Assembly (NCBI RefSeq): GCF_001870225.1
Contig: NZ_CP017675.1
Span: 220,377-284,376 of the forward strand
Reading direction: 5' to 3'
DNA: 64,000 nucleotides
Origin: Gloeomargarita lithophora Alchichica-D10
Lineage (GTDB): Bacteria > Cyanobacteriota > Cyanobacteriia > Gloeomargaritales > Gloeomargaritaceae
Shown piece by piece: positions 1-8,338 of this stretch (position 1 is its first letter; each line of letters opens with the position of its first letter). A program made the position numbers and the translations under genes. The notes under the pieces were generated by a model. The model ran no database searches, was not told the origin of the DNA, and worked only from the letters and a program-made list of their open reading frames with translations.

Positions 1-7
1 GGTGTCC
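1..7. repeat. possible right tip of a family-A repeat
   Basis: The first seven bases, GGTGTCC, match the right end shared by the family-A repeats elsewhere in the window, which end in AATAGAGGTGTCC. If real, such a repeat lies just upstream of mrpC, as one lies just upstream of holA. Seven bases can match by chance and the rest lies outside the window. Confidence 0.2.
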
Positions 8-30
8 TTTATGATTGGGAGGGAATGGGC

Positions 31-369
31 GTGATTCTGGAAGCGTGGGTTTTTGCCACTATTCTCTGTGGTTTTTTGGGCATTTTATGGAAACAAAATC
101 TAATTATGAAAGTTCTCGCCATGGATGTGATGAGTACCGGGGTGATTGCCTACTACGTGGTATCAGCGGCACGGGGGGGTGTTTTTACCCCAATTTTTCT
201 GCCCCAACGGCAGGTGGCTTATGCAGACCCGGTGCCCCAGGCGGTGATTTTGACGGCGATTGTGATTGGGTTATCCATTCAGGCGTTGATGCTGGTGGGG
301 GTGATGAAATTGTCCCGCTATCATCCTACGTTAGACGTTCGTGATATTGAGATGAAAAATTCCCCATGA
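31..369 (+). CDS. mrpC: Mrp cation/proton antiporter subunit C (NuoK-like)
   Basis: This small membrane subunit of the multisubunit Na+(K+)/H+ antiporter is homologous to NuoK/NdhE of complex I. Three hydrophobic helices are visible, with the family signature ADPVPQAVILTAIVIG near residues 68-83. I chose the GTG at 31 over the ATG at 25 because the purine-rich GGGAGGG at 17-23 then lies seven bases upstream, and the protein then begins MILEAWVF, as I recall for cyanobacterial MrpC. The gene overlaps mrpD by 4 nt (ATGA), which suggests translational coupling. It is the first gene seen of a tightly packed mrpCDEFGAB run. What lies upstream is outside the window. Confidence 0.88.
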   Translation: MILEAWVFATILCGFLGILWKQNLIMKVLAMDVMSTGVIAYYVVSAARGGVFTPIFLPQRQVAYADPVPQAVILTAIVIGLSIQALMLVGVMKLSRYHPTLDVRDIEMKNSP

Positions 370-1799
370 ATGTCCTGACGTTGGTTTGGATTGCGAGTGC
401 TTTTTTCCTGGGGTTTGGGATTTATTTTATGCCCTCATTGACCCGCCCCTTGGCTTTGCTGGCTGGGTTCTTTTCCCTGGGCTATGGCTTGGCCTTGGGA
501 GTGCAACCCGAACCCGTAGTTTTGCGGTTATTGGACAGTTTTGGGGTGGGTTTATTTTTGGATAGCCTGACCAGCTTTTTTATTATCACCAATGCCCTGG
601 TGACAATTGCGGTGATTTTCACTCTCTGGGAAAGTGATAAAACCCCGTTTTTCTTCACTCAAATTTTGATTTTACATGGGAGCGTAAATGGGGCGTTTGC
701 CAGTACGGATTGGATCAGTTTGTACGTGGCGTTGGAGGTGGTGGGAATTGCCGCTTTTTTATTGATTACCTATCCCCGCAATGAACGGGTAATTTGGGTG
801 GGTTTGCGGTATTTGTTGATTAGTAATGTGGCGATGTTGTTTTATTTGGTGGGGGCGGTGTTGGTGTATGAATCCCACCATTCGTTTGATTTTGTTGGCC
901 TTGGGGAGGCTCCCCCGGAGGCGGTGGCCTTGTTGTTTTTGGGATTGTTGGTCAAAGGGGGGATTTTTACCCTGGGGTTTTGGTTGCCGATGACCCATGC
1001 CACGGCGGAGGCTCCGGTGTCGGCCTTGCTTTCTGGGGTGGTGGTGAAGGCGGCAGTTTTGCCTTTGATCCGCTGTGCCCTGCTGGTGGCGGCGGTGGAG
1101 CCGTTGGTGCGGGGGGTGGGGGTGGGGACGGCACTGCTGGGGGTGGGTTTTGCCCTGTTTGAATCGGATGTAAAGCGGGTGTTGGCCTGGAGTACCACGT
1201 CCCAGATGGGGTTTATCCTGGCGGCTCCTGAGGTGGGGGGATTTTATGCGTTGGCGCATGGCTTGGTGAAGGCGGCCTTGTTTTTGTTGGCCGGGCAGTT
1301 GCCTAGCCGTGATGTCAGGGAATTGGCACAGCAGGGCATCCCCCGCACCCTGGGGATTCCTTTGGCGTTGGCGAGTTTTTCGATTTCTGGATTCCCGTTG
1401 CTGGCGGGTTTTGGGGCGAAGGTGCTGACCATGAAAAATCTCCTGCCCTGGCAGGTGGGGGGGATGACGGGGGCGGCGGTGGGGACGGCGGCGATTTATG
1501 CCAGTTCGTTTTTCCTGCCCTGGACGCGTACCCCCACGTCCCTGCCCCGGGGGTTTTGGGCGGCGATGGCGGTGTTGTTGGGGGGGCTATTGGTGGCGAA
1601 TGGGGTGTATTACGAGGCGTTTACCTGGGGGAATATAGTTAAGCCTTTGGGGATCATTGCCGGGGGTTGGGGGCTATATTGGGGGGTGGTGCGGCGGCTA
1701 CAGGTGCGGTTGCCCCGGTTCCTAGAGCAGTTGGAACATTTGTTGGGGATGATGAGCGTGGGTTTGGTGGTGCTGTTTTGGTTGGCCTGGTCATGGTAG
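366..1799 (+). CDS. mrpD: Mrp antiporter subunit D (ND2/ND4/ND5-like)
   Basis: This 477-residue polytopic membrane protein belongs to the proton-conducting antiporter family (NuoL/M/N, Proton_antipo_M). It is the main ion-translocating subunit of the Mrp complex in the plasma membrane. More than ten hydrophobic segments are visible. The segment 'LVKGGIFTLGFWLPMTHATAEAP' region (about residues 196-218) holds the conserved lysine and the helix-breaking stretch of the family, and a second conserved lysine lies in HGLVKAALFLLAGQ. It is coupled by 4 nt to mrpC and overlaps mrpE by 7 nt. It is the only ND-type subunit in the window, whereas many cyanobacterial clusters carry two. Confidence 0.9.
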   Translation: MNVLTLVWIASAFFLGFGIYFMPSLTRPLALLAGFFSLGYGLALGVQPEPVVLRLLDSFGVGLFLDSLTSFFIITNALVTIAVIFTLWESDKTPFFFTQILILHGSVNGAFASTDWISLYVALEVVGIAAFLLITYPRNERVIWVGLRYLLISNVAMLFYLVGAVLVYESHHSFDFVGLGEAPPEAVALLFLGLLVKGGIFTLGFWLPMTHATAEAPVSALLSGVVVKAAVLPLIRCALLVAAVEPLVRGVGVGTALLGVGFALFESDVKRVLAWSTTSQMGFILAAPEVGGFYALAHGLVKAALFLLAGQLPSRDVRELAQQGIPRTLGIPLALASFSISGFPLLAGFGAKVLTMKNLLPWQVGGMTGAAVGTAAIYASSFFLPWTRTPTSLPRGFWAAMAVLLGGLLVANGVYYEAFTWGNIVKPLGIIAGGWGLYWGVVRRLQVRLPRFLEQLEHLLGMMSVGLVVLFWLAWSW

Positions 1800-2200
1800 G
1801 CACGCTGTTGTTGCGGTTGACGGTGTGGTTTCTGCTGACGGCCAATTTCAGCGGGGTGAATATCCTGGTGGGTGTGGCGGTGGCGGTGTTGTTGCCGGGG
1901 GGGCTACGGATGCGCCGCAATTGGCCGGAGTTGGGGCGGGGGGTGGGGCGGATTGTCCGGGCGATTCCCCAAGCCTATGGGGAAGCGATGGAAATGATGG
2001 TGCGACCCCATACCCGTGAGGAAATTCAAATCGAACCGGTGGCACCCAACCGGACACCTGGGTTGGTCTTTTTAGATATTTTTTTGATTACCTTTACCCC
2101 CAAAACCATTGTATTGAACTATCAAGAACCCCAGGGCTATGTGGTGCATTATTTACACCCGCCACTGCCCGGTTCTGAAGGAGAAAAACCGCCATGTTGA
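1793..2200 (+). CDS. mrpE: Mrp antiporter subunit E
   Basis: MnhE/MrpE family subunit of 135 residues, small and membrane-anchored, needed for assembly of the antiporter. An N-terminal hydrophobic region is followed by the family-typical stretch ITFTPKTIVLNYQEPQGYVV near the C-terminus. The reading frame is open further upstream, but the ATG at 1793 lies at the end of mrpD (7-nt overlap) and gives the normal family length, so the longer form is rejected. The last codons overlap the mrpF start by 7 nt. Its position between D and F is the usual one. Confidence 0.85.
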   Translation: MVGTLLLRLTVWFLLTANFSGVNILVGVAVAVLLPGGLRMRRNWPELGRGVGRIVRAIPQAYGEAMEMMVRPHTREEIQIEPVAPNRTPGLVFLDIFLITFTPKTIVLNYQEPQGYVVHYLHPPLPGSEGEKPPC

Positions 2201-2454
2201 CCGGGGTGCTGTGGGGGATGATCGGGGTATTTTTGATCCCGCTTTACCAGACGACCCGCCGGGGGGATATTTGGGAAACCATGTTGGCGCTTTCTAGTGT
2301 GGCGACCAAATCTTCATTGATCATGGTATTGGTGTCGGTGATGCGGGATGACTGGATGATGGGGTTGGTGGGGGTGATTACCCTCAGTGTGGGGAATGCG
2401 GGATTTATGTTGTTGGCGCATCTCTTAAGGCGTATGGCGCAGACGGGGAGGTAG
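2194..2454 (+). CDS. mrpF: Mrp antiporter subunit F
   Basis: A small (86 aa) hydrophobic protein in the MrpF/MnhF position, with three predicted membrane helices. Motif identity is weak for this short family, so the assignment rests on size, topology and the order E-F-G. The start overlaps mrpE by 7 nt and four bases separate its stop from the GTG of mrpG. It is an accessory subunit of the same membrane complex. Confidence 0.75.
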   Translation: MLTGVLWGMIGVFLIPLYQTTRRGDIWETMLALSSVATKSSLIMVLVSVMRDDWMMGLVGVITLSVGNAGFMLLAHLLRRMAQTGR

Positions 2455-2458
2455 CCCA

Positions 2459-2743
2459 GTGGGGATTGAAATTGCCAGCGGTGTCTGTTTGGGGGTGGGG
2501 TTAATTCTCTGGTTTTGGGGGACACCGGTGCTGTTGACCCGGCGTTCTATCCTGTTCAAATTGCACCATTTGTCCGTGGCGGATACCCTGGGTTCGCTGG
2601 CGTTTATGGTGGGGTTATTGCTCCGCCGCCCCCGGGAATGGCCGCTACTTCTGCTGGCGGTTTTTTCCCTGGCGATGTGGAATACGGTGCTGGGCTACGT
2701 TTTAGCCTATTGCGCCCACCCGCTGGAGCAGGAGCATGGATAA
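2459..2743 (+). CDS. mrpG: Mrp antiporter subunit G
   Basis: A 94-residue membrane protein of the MnhG/MrpG type with a GTG start at 2459. It shows three hydrophobic segments and the family-like core RRSILFKLHHLSVADTLGS (about residues 28-46). Its start lies four bases after mrpF and its end overlaps the next gene by 8 nt, so it belongs to the same coupled translation unit. It is a structural subunit with no catalytic motif expected. Confidence 0.8.
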   Translation: MGIEIASGVCLGVGLILWFWGTPVLLTRRSILFKLHHLSVADTLGSLAFMVGLLLRRPREWPLLLLAVFSLAMWNTVLGYVLAYCAHPLEQEHG

Positions 2744-3269
2744 TTCCCTGGTGCTGTTGACGGCCTTGCTCCCCCTAGCGGCGGGCTTGGTGGTGGTACA
2801 AACCAATCCCTACCGGGCATTGGTGGTGCGGGGGATTTTGGGGTCGGTGGCGGCCCTGGTCTATGCCCTGCTGGGTGCCGCCGATGTGGCCTTGACGGAA
2901 GCCCTGGTGGGGACGCTGTTGGCGGTGATTCTCTACGCGGTGGCGGTGCGGTCGTCCTTGGTGGTGCGCCTGGGGGTGCTGGCGGTGGACTTAGACCGGC
3001 GGGCAGGGGATTTGCAGACTTTGATGACGGCTCTGCGGCGGGTGCTGGGGCAACAGTACGTCCAGGTGGAATGGGTGACCTATGGGGAAACGACAGAATT
3101 GGCACAGGCGTTGGCCGATCAAAAAGTCCACGCCATTTGTACTTGCCCGGAACCCACGCTGATTCATACCACCACTCAAGTCCATCGTTTGTATGAAATC
3201 CTGCAAAGAGAGTGGCCGACTCCGATGACGGTGGTGTATCAACCGGTTGCCATCCAGGGAGGACACTGA
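2736..3269 (+). CDS. mrpA: small MrpA-type subunit (DUF4040) with soluble tail
   Basis: The N-terminal half (about residues 1-85) is hydrophobic and contains AADVALTEALVGTLLAVILY, typical of the DUF4040/MbhD domain that forms the C-terminal part of classical full-length MrpA. In cyanobacteria this domain is encoded alone and called MrpA. The C-terminal half (about 90-177) is hydrophilic and looks like a small alpha/beta domain, not part of classical DUF4040. It may be a cytoplasmic regulatory or docking module. The gene overlaps mrpG by 8 nt and shares one base with mrpB. No 700-800 residue MrpA is present in the window. Confidence 0.75.
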   Translation: MDNSLVLLTALLPLAAGLVVVQTNPYRALVVRGILGSVAALVYALLGAADVALTEALVGTLLAVILYAVAVRSSLVVRLGVLAVDLDRRAGDLQTLMTALRRVLGQQYVQVEWVTYGETTELAQALADQKVHAICTCPEPTLIHTTTQVHRLYEILQREWPTPMTVVYQPVAIQGGH

Positions 3270-3931
3270 TGGGGAAATGGGTGTATGTCCTGGCGGCACT
3301 GGCCTTTGGGGTAAAAATGGTGGTGCTGGTGCATCCCACCCCGGAGTCCCCCCTGGCGATTGTGGCGCAGGTGGTCACGGATAGCGGTATTCCCAATGCG
3401 GTGTCGGCGATCATTCTCCGCAACCGCCTCTACGACACGGTCTGTGAAGTAATTGTATTTACCATTGCCATCATGGGTGTGCAGGGGATCATGGCGGATG
3501 AGCGTCCCCTGAGTCGGATTTATCAACTCACGGATGCGCCCTCGGTGGTGCTGGCGCAGTTGGGAGCCACCATCGCCGCCTTGGTGGGGGTGGAATTGGC
3601 TCTGCGGGGGCATCTCACGCCGGGGGGTGGGTTTGCGGCGGGGGTAGCCGGGGGGACGGCGATTGGCTTGATTGCCATGACTTCACCGCCGGAGCTATTA
3701 CAAAGTATTTATCAACGCTGGCATATTTCCACCTGGGAAAAGCTGACGGTGATGGTTTTTATTATCCTATCGGTGCTGACTTTGATCGGTTGGGAGCCGC
3801 CCCAGGGGAAGTTGGGGGCATTGGTGAGCGGGGGGATGATTCCGGTTTTGAATATGCTGGTGGCGGTGAAGGTGACCTTGGGTTCCTGGGCGATGGTGTT
3901 GGTATTTATCCGCTATCGGGGGTTGTTGTAA
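3269..3931 (+). CDS. mrpB: Mrp antiporter subunit B
   Basis: This 220-residue membrane protein contains the MnhB domain in its C-terminal part, including the family pattern RGHLTPGGGFAAGVAGG (about residues 111-127). The ATG at 3269 overlaps the preceding stop codon by one base and follows a GGGAGGA ribosome-binding site. An open frame further upstream lies inside the preceding gene and is not used. It closes the mrp operon; 52 nt separate it from the DUF1350 gene. An N-terminal extension of about 80 residues precedes the MnhB core. Confidence 0.85.
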   Translation: MGKWVYVLAALAFGVKMVVLVHPTPESPLAIVAQVVTDSGIPNAVSAIILRNRLYDTVCEVIVFTIAIMGVQGIMADERPLSRIYQLTDAPSVVLAQLGATIAALVGVELALRGHLTPGGGFAAGVAGGTAIGLIAMTSPPELLQSIYQRWHISTWEKLTVMVFIILSVLTLIGWEPPQGKLGALVSGGMIPVLNMLVAVKVTLGSWAMVLVFIRYRGLL

Positions 3932-3983
3932 CCCATCTCTGGGGCTTTGGAATTACACTGGGAGAGGGGCTGGAGGTGAACAC

Positions 3984-4745
3984 ATGGATTGGCTGTGGCA
4001 GGATTTGGGGGAATCGCAGGTTTTGATCCCGCCGTCACCCCGGGGGGTGATTCATTTCCTGGGCGGGGCGTTGGTAGGAGCGGTTCCCCAGTGGAGTTAT
4101 CGCTGGTTGCTGGAGCGGTTGGCGGGGCATGGGTATATTATTATTACAAAGTCAGTCATTCCTGATTTAGACCATCGGGGTTTGGCGGCCAGAGCCTACG
4201 GGGAATTTAACGATGTGGTGCAGGTGCTAAAATTGCCCCTGGATTTGCCGGTCTATGGGCTAGGGCATAGTTTGGGGTGTAAGTTGCATTTGTTAATTGG
4301 CGGGTTATTTCCGGTCGAGCGGGCGGGGCAGGTGTTGATCAGTTACAACAATTTTGGCCTCCAGGCGGCCTTGCCTTGGCTGGGGATGTTGCGCCATGTG
4401 CCGGTGTTGGATCAACTGCCGGTGGAGTTTAGCCCGTCGCCTGGGGAAACGTTGGATTTTATCCAAAGGCGGTACCGGGTGAGTCGCAATGTACTGATTC
4501 GTTTTGCCGATGATACGTTGGATGAAACGCCCCAGTTGGCTGAGGTACTGAAGCAAAAGTTCCCCCATGATTTACGATTGCATTACCTAACCGGGAATCA
4601 CCTCACGCCCTTGGGGTTGGATGTAAATTGGGGGCAAAAGCAAGCCTTTAGTCCCCTGGATGCGCTGGGGCAATGGTGCAAGGAGTGGCTGTACCAGGAT
4701 TTGCTGACCCTGGAGCGGGTGATTGTGGGGAGTTTACCCCGGTGA
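3984..4745 (+). CDS. DUF1350 alpha/beta-hydrolase-like protein
   Basis: A 253-residue protein recognised as DUF1350, a family of cyanobacteria and chloroplasts with an alpha/beta-hydrolase fold. The nucleophile elbow GHSLGCK places a candidate catalytic serine at residue 96, and GNHLTPLG near the C-terminus carries a candidate histidine. No signal peptide is seen, so it is probably cytoplasmic or peripherally membrane-bound. The substrate is unknown. It follows mrpB by 52 nt and its last four bases overlap the GTG of the downstream permease, so those two are probably co-translated. Confidence 0.75.
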   Translation: MDWLWQDLGESQVLIPPSPRGVIHFLGGALVGAVPQWSYRWLLERLAGHGYIIITKSVIPDLDHRGLAARAYGEFNDVVQVLKLPLDLPVYGLGHSLGCKLHLLIGGLFPVERAGQVLISYNNFGLQAALPWLGMLRHVPVLDQLPVEFSPSPGETLDFIQRRYRVSRNVLIRFADDTLDETPQLAEVLKQKFPHDLRLHYLTGNHLTPLGLDVNWGQKQAFSPLDALGQWCKEWLYQDLLTLERVIVGSLPR

Positions 4746-6196
4746 TTGGTTGGGGGGTGGGTTTGGTTTTTGTGACGGCGGCGGCACTGATGGTGGGGCG
4801 GGTGTTACCGGCGTTGTTGGCTCTGCCGTTGATGGCGACGGGGATGGGGGTACTGCCGGTGTTGGCGGGGCAATTGACCTGGAATGATTTATTTTTGGGG
4901 ATTTGGGCGGATGGCAGTTTGCGGTTGGCGGAACCGATGGTGATTGCCATGTTGGGGGGAATGCTGAGCAGTTGGTTGCAAAAAACGGGGATTGCCCAAA
5001 GTTTGGTGCGGGGGGGGGCGGAACTGGCGGGCGACCGGCCTTGGCTGTTGTCGGTGCTGTTGTTGGGGGTGGTGGCGGTTTTATTTTCGGCGGTGGGGGG
5101 TTTGGGGGCGGTGATTATGGTGGGGACGGTGGTTTTGCCGATTTTGCATTCCCTGGGGCTACGGGAATATGTCAGCGCCGGGGTGCTGTTGTTTGGGATT
5201 AGTTTGGGGGGTCTGCTCAATCCGGGCAATTGGGCGGTGTATAAAACGGTGCTGGGGTTGAGTGACCGCCAGGTGAGCAGTTACGCCCTGGGGGTGTTTG
5301 GGGTGATGGCGGTGGGGGCGGTGACGTTTATCGGGGTGGAATTGGCGCGCACGCGGCTGGTGGTCTGGTCGGGCTGGCGGTGGGAGCCGGTGGGCTGGTT
5401 GGGGGTGGCGGGTTTGCCCTGGTTTTTGAGTCCCTGGGTGAGTCTGCCGGGGTGGCGGTGGGGCTTGGGCTGGGGGTTGGGTTGTTTAACTCTGTGGGGT
5501 TTGGGGCAAGGGTTGCGCCGGTGGGGACAGGCTCCCAAAATTTCCTGGTATGCCTATCTCACGCCCCTGGTGCCGTTGATCCTAATTTTGGGGTTGGGGG
5601 TGCCGTTTATTCCGGCGTTTTTGCTCGGTTTGGCCTACGGGTTTGCCGTTACCCTGCGCCGGGGGGGAGTCAATCTGCTGACGGGAGCCATGTTAGAAGG
5701 CTCGGCCAGTGTCGTGGCCGCCGTGGTGTTGATGATGGGGATTGGCATGACCCTGAGTGCGGTGTTGGGGCCAACCAAAACGGGAGTTGGCGCAGTTTGG
5801 CATACCACCCATCCCGATACGGTATGGCCGGTGTTGGCGGCCATTCAACCCCTGTTGGCACCCCTAATTCCCACGTCGCCCTGGGGGTATGTGGTGGGGT
5901 TTGCCCTGGCGGCTCCTTTAGCTCTTTACCGGGGGCCGTTGAACGTGTGGGGGTTGGGCTACGGCATGGGCGGCGTGATGCTGAGTGCGGGTCTGCCGGG
6001 GGGGGCGGTGATGGGGGTGCTGATGTCCCTGGGGGTGATTCAAGGGGTGTGTGACCCGACCAATACCCACAATGTTTGGCTCGCCAATGAGGTCAAAACC
6101 GATGTGAATGTGCTTTTGCTAAAAACTTTGCCCTACGCCTGGGGGGTGGCGGTGGTGGGGTTAATGGTGGCCGCCAGTCGGTATTTTGGGGCTTGA
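4742..6196 (+). CDS. predicted 12-14 TM anion/organic-acid-type permease
   Basis: A very hydrophobic 484-residue protein. I place the start at GTG 4742, which overlaps the DUF1350 stop as GTGA; the open frame continues 69 nt further upstream within that gene. Two pseudo-repeated halves each carry a glycine-rich re-entrant-like stretch (SAVGGLGAVIMVGTVVLP and SAVLGPTKTGVGAVW), and CDPTNTHN lies near residue 440. This resembles ion-transporter superfamily permeases (GntP, DcuC or CitM-like), but I cannot assign the family. The substrate is unknown. Coupling to a DUF1350 enzyme is the only functional hint. Confidence 0.6.
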   Translation: MIGWGVGLVFVTAAALMVGRVLPALLALPLMATGMGVLPVLAGQLTWNDLFLGIWADGSLRLAEPMVIAMLGGMLSSWLQKTGIAQSLVRGGAELAGDRPWLLSVLLLGVVAVLFSAVGGLGAVIMVGTVVLPILHSLGLREYVSAGVLLFGISLGGLLNPGNWAVYKTVLGLSDRQVSSYALGVFGVMAVGAVTFIGVELARTRLVVWSGWRWEPVGWLGVAGLPWFLSPWVSLPGWRWGLGWGLGCLTLWGLGQGLRRWGQAPKISWYAYLTPLVPLILILGLGVPFIPAFLLGLAYGFAVTLRRGGVNLLTGAMLEGSASVVAAVVLMMGIGMTLSAVLGPTKTGVGAVWHTTHPDTVWPVLAAIQPLLAPLIPTSPWGYVVGFALAAPLALYRGPLNVWGLGYGMGGVMLSAGLPGGAVMGVLMSLGVIQGVCDPTNTHNVWLANEVKTDVNVLLLKTLPYAWGVAVVGLMVAASRYFGA

Positions 6197-6296
6197 TGAA
6201 TAGAATATAAATATGGGCATCCAGAAAAAATATCCGTGGAACTAAGAGAATTTCTGATAAACTCTGAATCAAATTATCTAAAAACGCTAAACAGTG

Positions 6297-7427
6297 ATGA
6301 AAATTTTTCGATTGGGGGAAATGTTTTCCGGGCCAGGTGGTATGGGTCTAGGAGCGAAACTCGCCAGCATGACATGGGAACCCTTGGGATGGCAAATTCA
6401 CCATGAATGGGCAATTGATAACGATGCAGCTAGTTGTGCAACCTATATCCAGAATCTCTGTCCTACAGAGCCTCATAAAGTTATTTGCGCCGATGTTCAG
6501 TGTTTAGATATGAAAGCTTTATCTAAAATCAATGCCTTTGCGTTTGGTTTTCCCTGTAATGATTTTAGTTTGGTAGGTGAAAAACGAGGTATTAATGGGC
6601 AATTTGGCGCACTTTATCAGTATGGTATCCATGTCCTCAATCAGTTTGAACCCGATTGGTTTATTGCCGAAAATGTAGGTGGACTCCAAAGTGCGAATCA
6701 AGGCCAAACATTTCGGAAGATTTTAGAAGACCTCCAGCAGGCTGGTTCAGGTTATCAATTGACCGCTCACCTCTATAATTTTGCCGATTATGGGGTGCCC
6801 CAGATGCGCCAGCGCATTATTATCGTTGGTATCAAAACCTGTCTGAATCTCAAATTTTTAGTGCCTGCACCCACGCATCTCAATCAACATATTACGGCTC
6901 GTCAAGCCCTCGAAAATCCTCCCATTTTACCCGGTATTACCAATCAAGAAATCACCAAGCAATCCCCATCGGTTGTCGCACGCCTTAAACATATTCGTCC
7001 TGGGGAAAATGCCTGGACGGCTAACATCCCGCCAGAACTTCGCTTAAATGTTAAGGGAGCGACAATGAGTCAGATTTATAAACGCTTAGAACCGGATAAG
7101 CCTGCTTATACGATCACAGGTAGTGGGGGTGGGGGTACCCATGTCTATCACTGGCAAGAACATCGAGCTTTAACGAATCGTGAACGGGCGCGATTGCAAA
7201 CATTTCCTGATGATTTTACTTTCTATGGTTCCAAAGAAAGTGTGCGGCGACAGATTGGCATGGCCGTACCTCCCTTGGCTGCCAAAGTAATTATTGAAGC
7301 CATACTCAAAACTTTTGCTGGCATAGCCTATTCTGCGATTACGCCTAAATGGCAGATGGCTCAAGCATCGATCACAGGCTATAAACAATTGCGTTTATTA
7401 GAGAAGAGGGGAATCTACGTCATATAA
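6297..7427 (+). CDS. DNA (cytosine-5) methyltransferase of an R-M system
   Basis: A 376-residue C5-methyltransferase with all main motifs in order: motif I MFSGPGGMGLGA (residues 9-20, SAM binding), motif IV FPCNDFS with catalytic Cys87, motif VI ENV at 126-128, motif VIII QMRQRIIIVG at 169-178, motif IX LTNRERARLQTFPDDF near 292-307, and motif X GMAVPPLAAK near 321. The target-recognition region lies between about 180 and 285; its specificity cannot be read by eye. The ATG at 6297 is preferred to the GTG directly before it. Base composition is more AT-rich than the neighbours. A predicted nuclease follows on the same strand after 73 nt. Confidence 0.92.
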   Translation: MKIFRLGEMFSGPGGMGLGAKLASMTWEPLGWQIHHEWAIDNDAASCATYIQNLCPTEPHKVICADVQCLDMKALSKINAFAFGFPCNDFSLVGEKRGINGQFGALYQYGIHVLNQFEPDWFIAENVGGLQSANQGQTFRKILEDLQQAGSGYQLTAHLYNFADYGVPQMRQRIIIVGIKTCLNLKFLVPAPTHLNQHITARQALENPPILPGITNQEITKQSPSVVARLKHIRPGENAWTANIPPELRLNVKGATMSQIYKRLEPDKPAYTITGSGGGGTHVYHWQEHRALTNRERARLQTFPDDFTFYGSKESVRRQIGMAVPPLAAKVIIEAILKTFAGIAYSAITPKWQMAQASITGYKQLRLLEKRGIYVI

Positions 7428-7500
7428 AATCTGAAAATAAATTGTTTATAATCAGACGAGCAATGCCCGTATCAAGATTAAAATTTTAGGAGTAAATCCC

Positions 7501-8163
7501 TTGTCATGGCGTGATTATTTTAACGTAGCGGGGCTTCCTCCCGGAAACTATCGAAGCATCGCTGGTTATGCGGCTGAATCCTTAGCTATTGGTCGAGCAA
7601 TGCAGTGCGGCTATAACCTCTTTTTTAAGGCATGGAGAGATTCACCCTATGATGGGGTCTTGGATTATAATAATACATTATTTAGAGTCGAAATAAAGGG
7701 AACAACTACGGATTCATTAAGTGTAACTTCTGGGAGCAGATCGGGAGCGCAAATTAATCGTGAAGCCGAAGATCGGTCTCATATTATTAGCACAGAGCAA
7801 GTAAATTTTCTCTTGGGTGTGAATAACCTGAATGGGGATTGTTACATCATACATGCTGAAATCTTATCAATTTTCAATCAAAGCTCTCTCTCATTAAAGA
7901 AAATACAAGTTTTCAAAGAAAAATGGCAAACATTCAAGGGCTACACTGTGAATGGACAACAATTTTTTACTCCCAATGATATAAAACTCGGCTTTTTGCA
8001 TAGACCGTTAGTAGATTTGCAGAATATTGCGACTAACTTGGGTATTCAATTTTCTTCTACATCAAACACAGTGAATTGGCCAGGATTTAGAGGAAATGAA
8101 CTAAGTAACTTAACCCTTGCACAGTTCCTCACACTGCAAATATGGACTAAAATTTTAGAGTAG
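7501..8163 (+). CDS. predicted PD-(D/E)XK restriction endonuclease
   Basis: A 220-residue protein starting at TTG 7501, with the ribosome-binding site AGGAG at 7488-7492, eight bases upstream. Residues E26, D51 and the E64-I-K66 triad match the PD-(D/E)XK nuclease active site (GYAAESLAI, YDGVLDY, FRVEIKGTT). This fold cuts DNA and is common in type II restriction enzymes. Its place directly behind a C5 methyltransferase makes the cognate restriction enzyme the best reading. Codon usage is AT-rich, more so than the methyltransferase, which points to horizontal transfer. I do not recognise the restriction-enzyme family. Confidence 0.7.
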   Translation: MSWRDYFNVAGLPPGNYRSIAGYAAESLAIGRAMQCGYNLFFKAWRDSPYDGVLDYNNTLFRVEIKGTTTDSLSVTSGSRSGAQINREAEDRSHIISTEQVNFLLGVNNLNGDCYIIHAEILSIFNQSSLSLKKIQVFKEKWQTFKGYTVNGQQFFTPNDIKLGFLHRPLVDLQNIATNLGIQFSSTSNTVNWPGFRGNELSNLTLAQFLTLQIWTKILE

Positions 8164-8205
8164 CTCACTAACAAAAACTGCGAAAAATTCATCACAATCC
8201 CATGA

Positions 8206-8310
8206 CTATAGCAATCCCACTCGATTAGCAAACAGAAATTCCGCAGAACCATTAACGGGGGCGGTGCCCCCCTGTGACCGCCATGCGAAATTCAAATAGG
8301 ATTGCCATAT
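8206..8310. repeat. family-B MITE-like repeat, copy 1
   Basis: A 105-bp non-coding element bounded by CTATAGCAATC (8206-8216) and its imperfect inverse GATTGCCATAT. The core contains CAGAACC, then a G-run/C-run hairpin, then GACCGC, which is the reverse complement of the core found in the family-A repeats. It lies 42 bp after the nuclease gene and marks the right border of the AT-rich island. Confidence 0.75.
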
Positions 8311-8338
8311 CTCATAAATTGGTGACTTTGGCAGTGGG

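Noticed and set aside
15..344. Open frame overlapping mrpC in another frame
   Set aside because: Composition is Gly/Ser/Cys-rich without any family pattern, and mrpC in the other frame has clear conservation.
2994..3423. Minus-strand open frames opposite the mrp genes and similar long shadow frames elsewhere
   Set aside because: They are proline-, arginine- or histidine-rich antisense frames typical of GC-rich DNA with no domain match.
1..6196. Very G-rich coding strand of the Mrp and permease genes as a sign of transfer
   Set aside because: Membrane proteins rich in Val, Gly, Ala and Leu give G/T-rich codons; other membrane protein genes in the window look similar.
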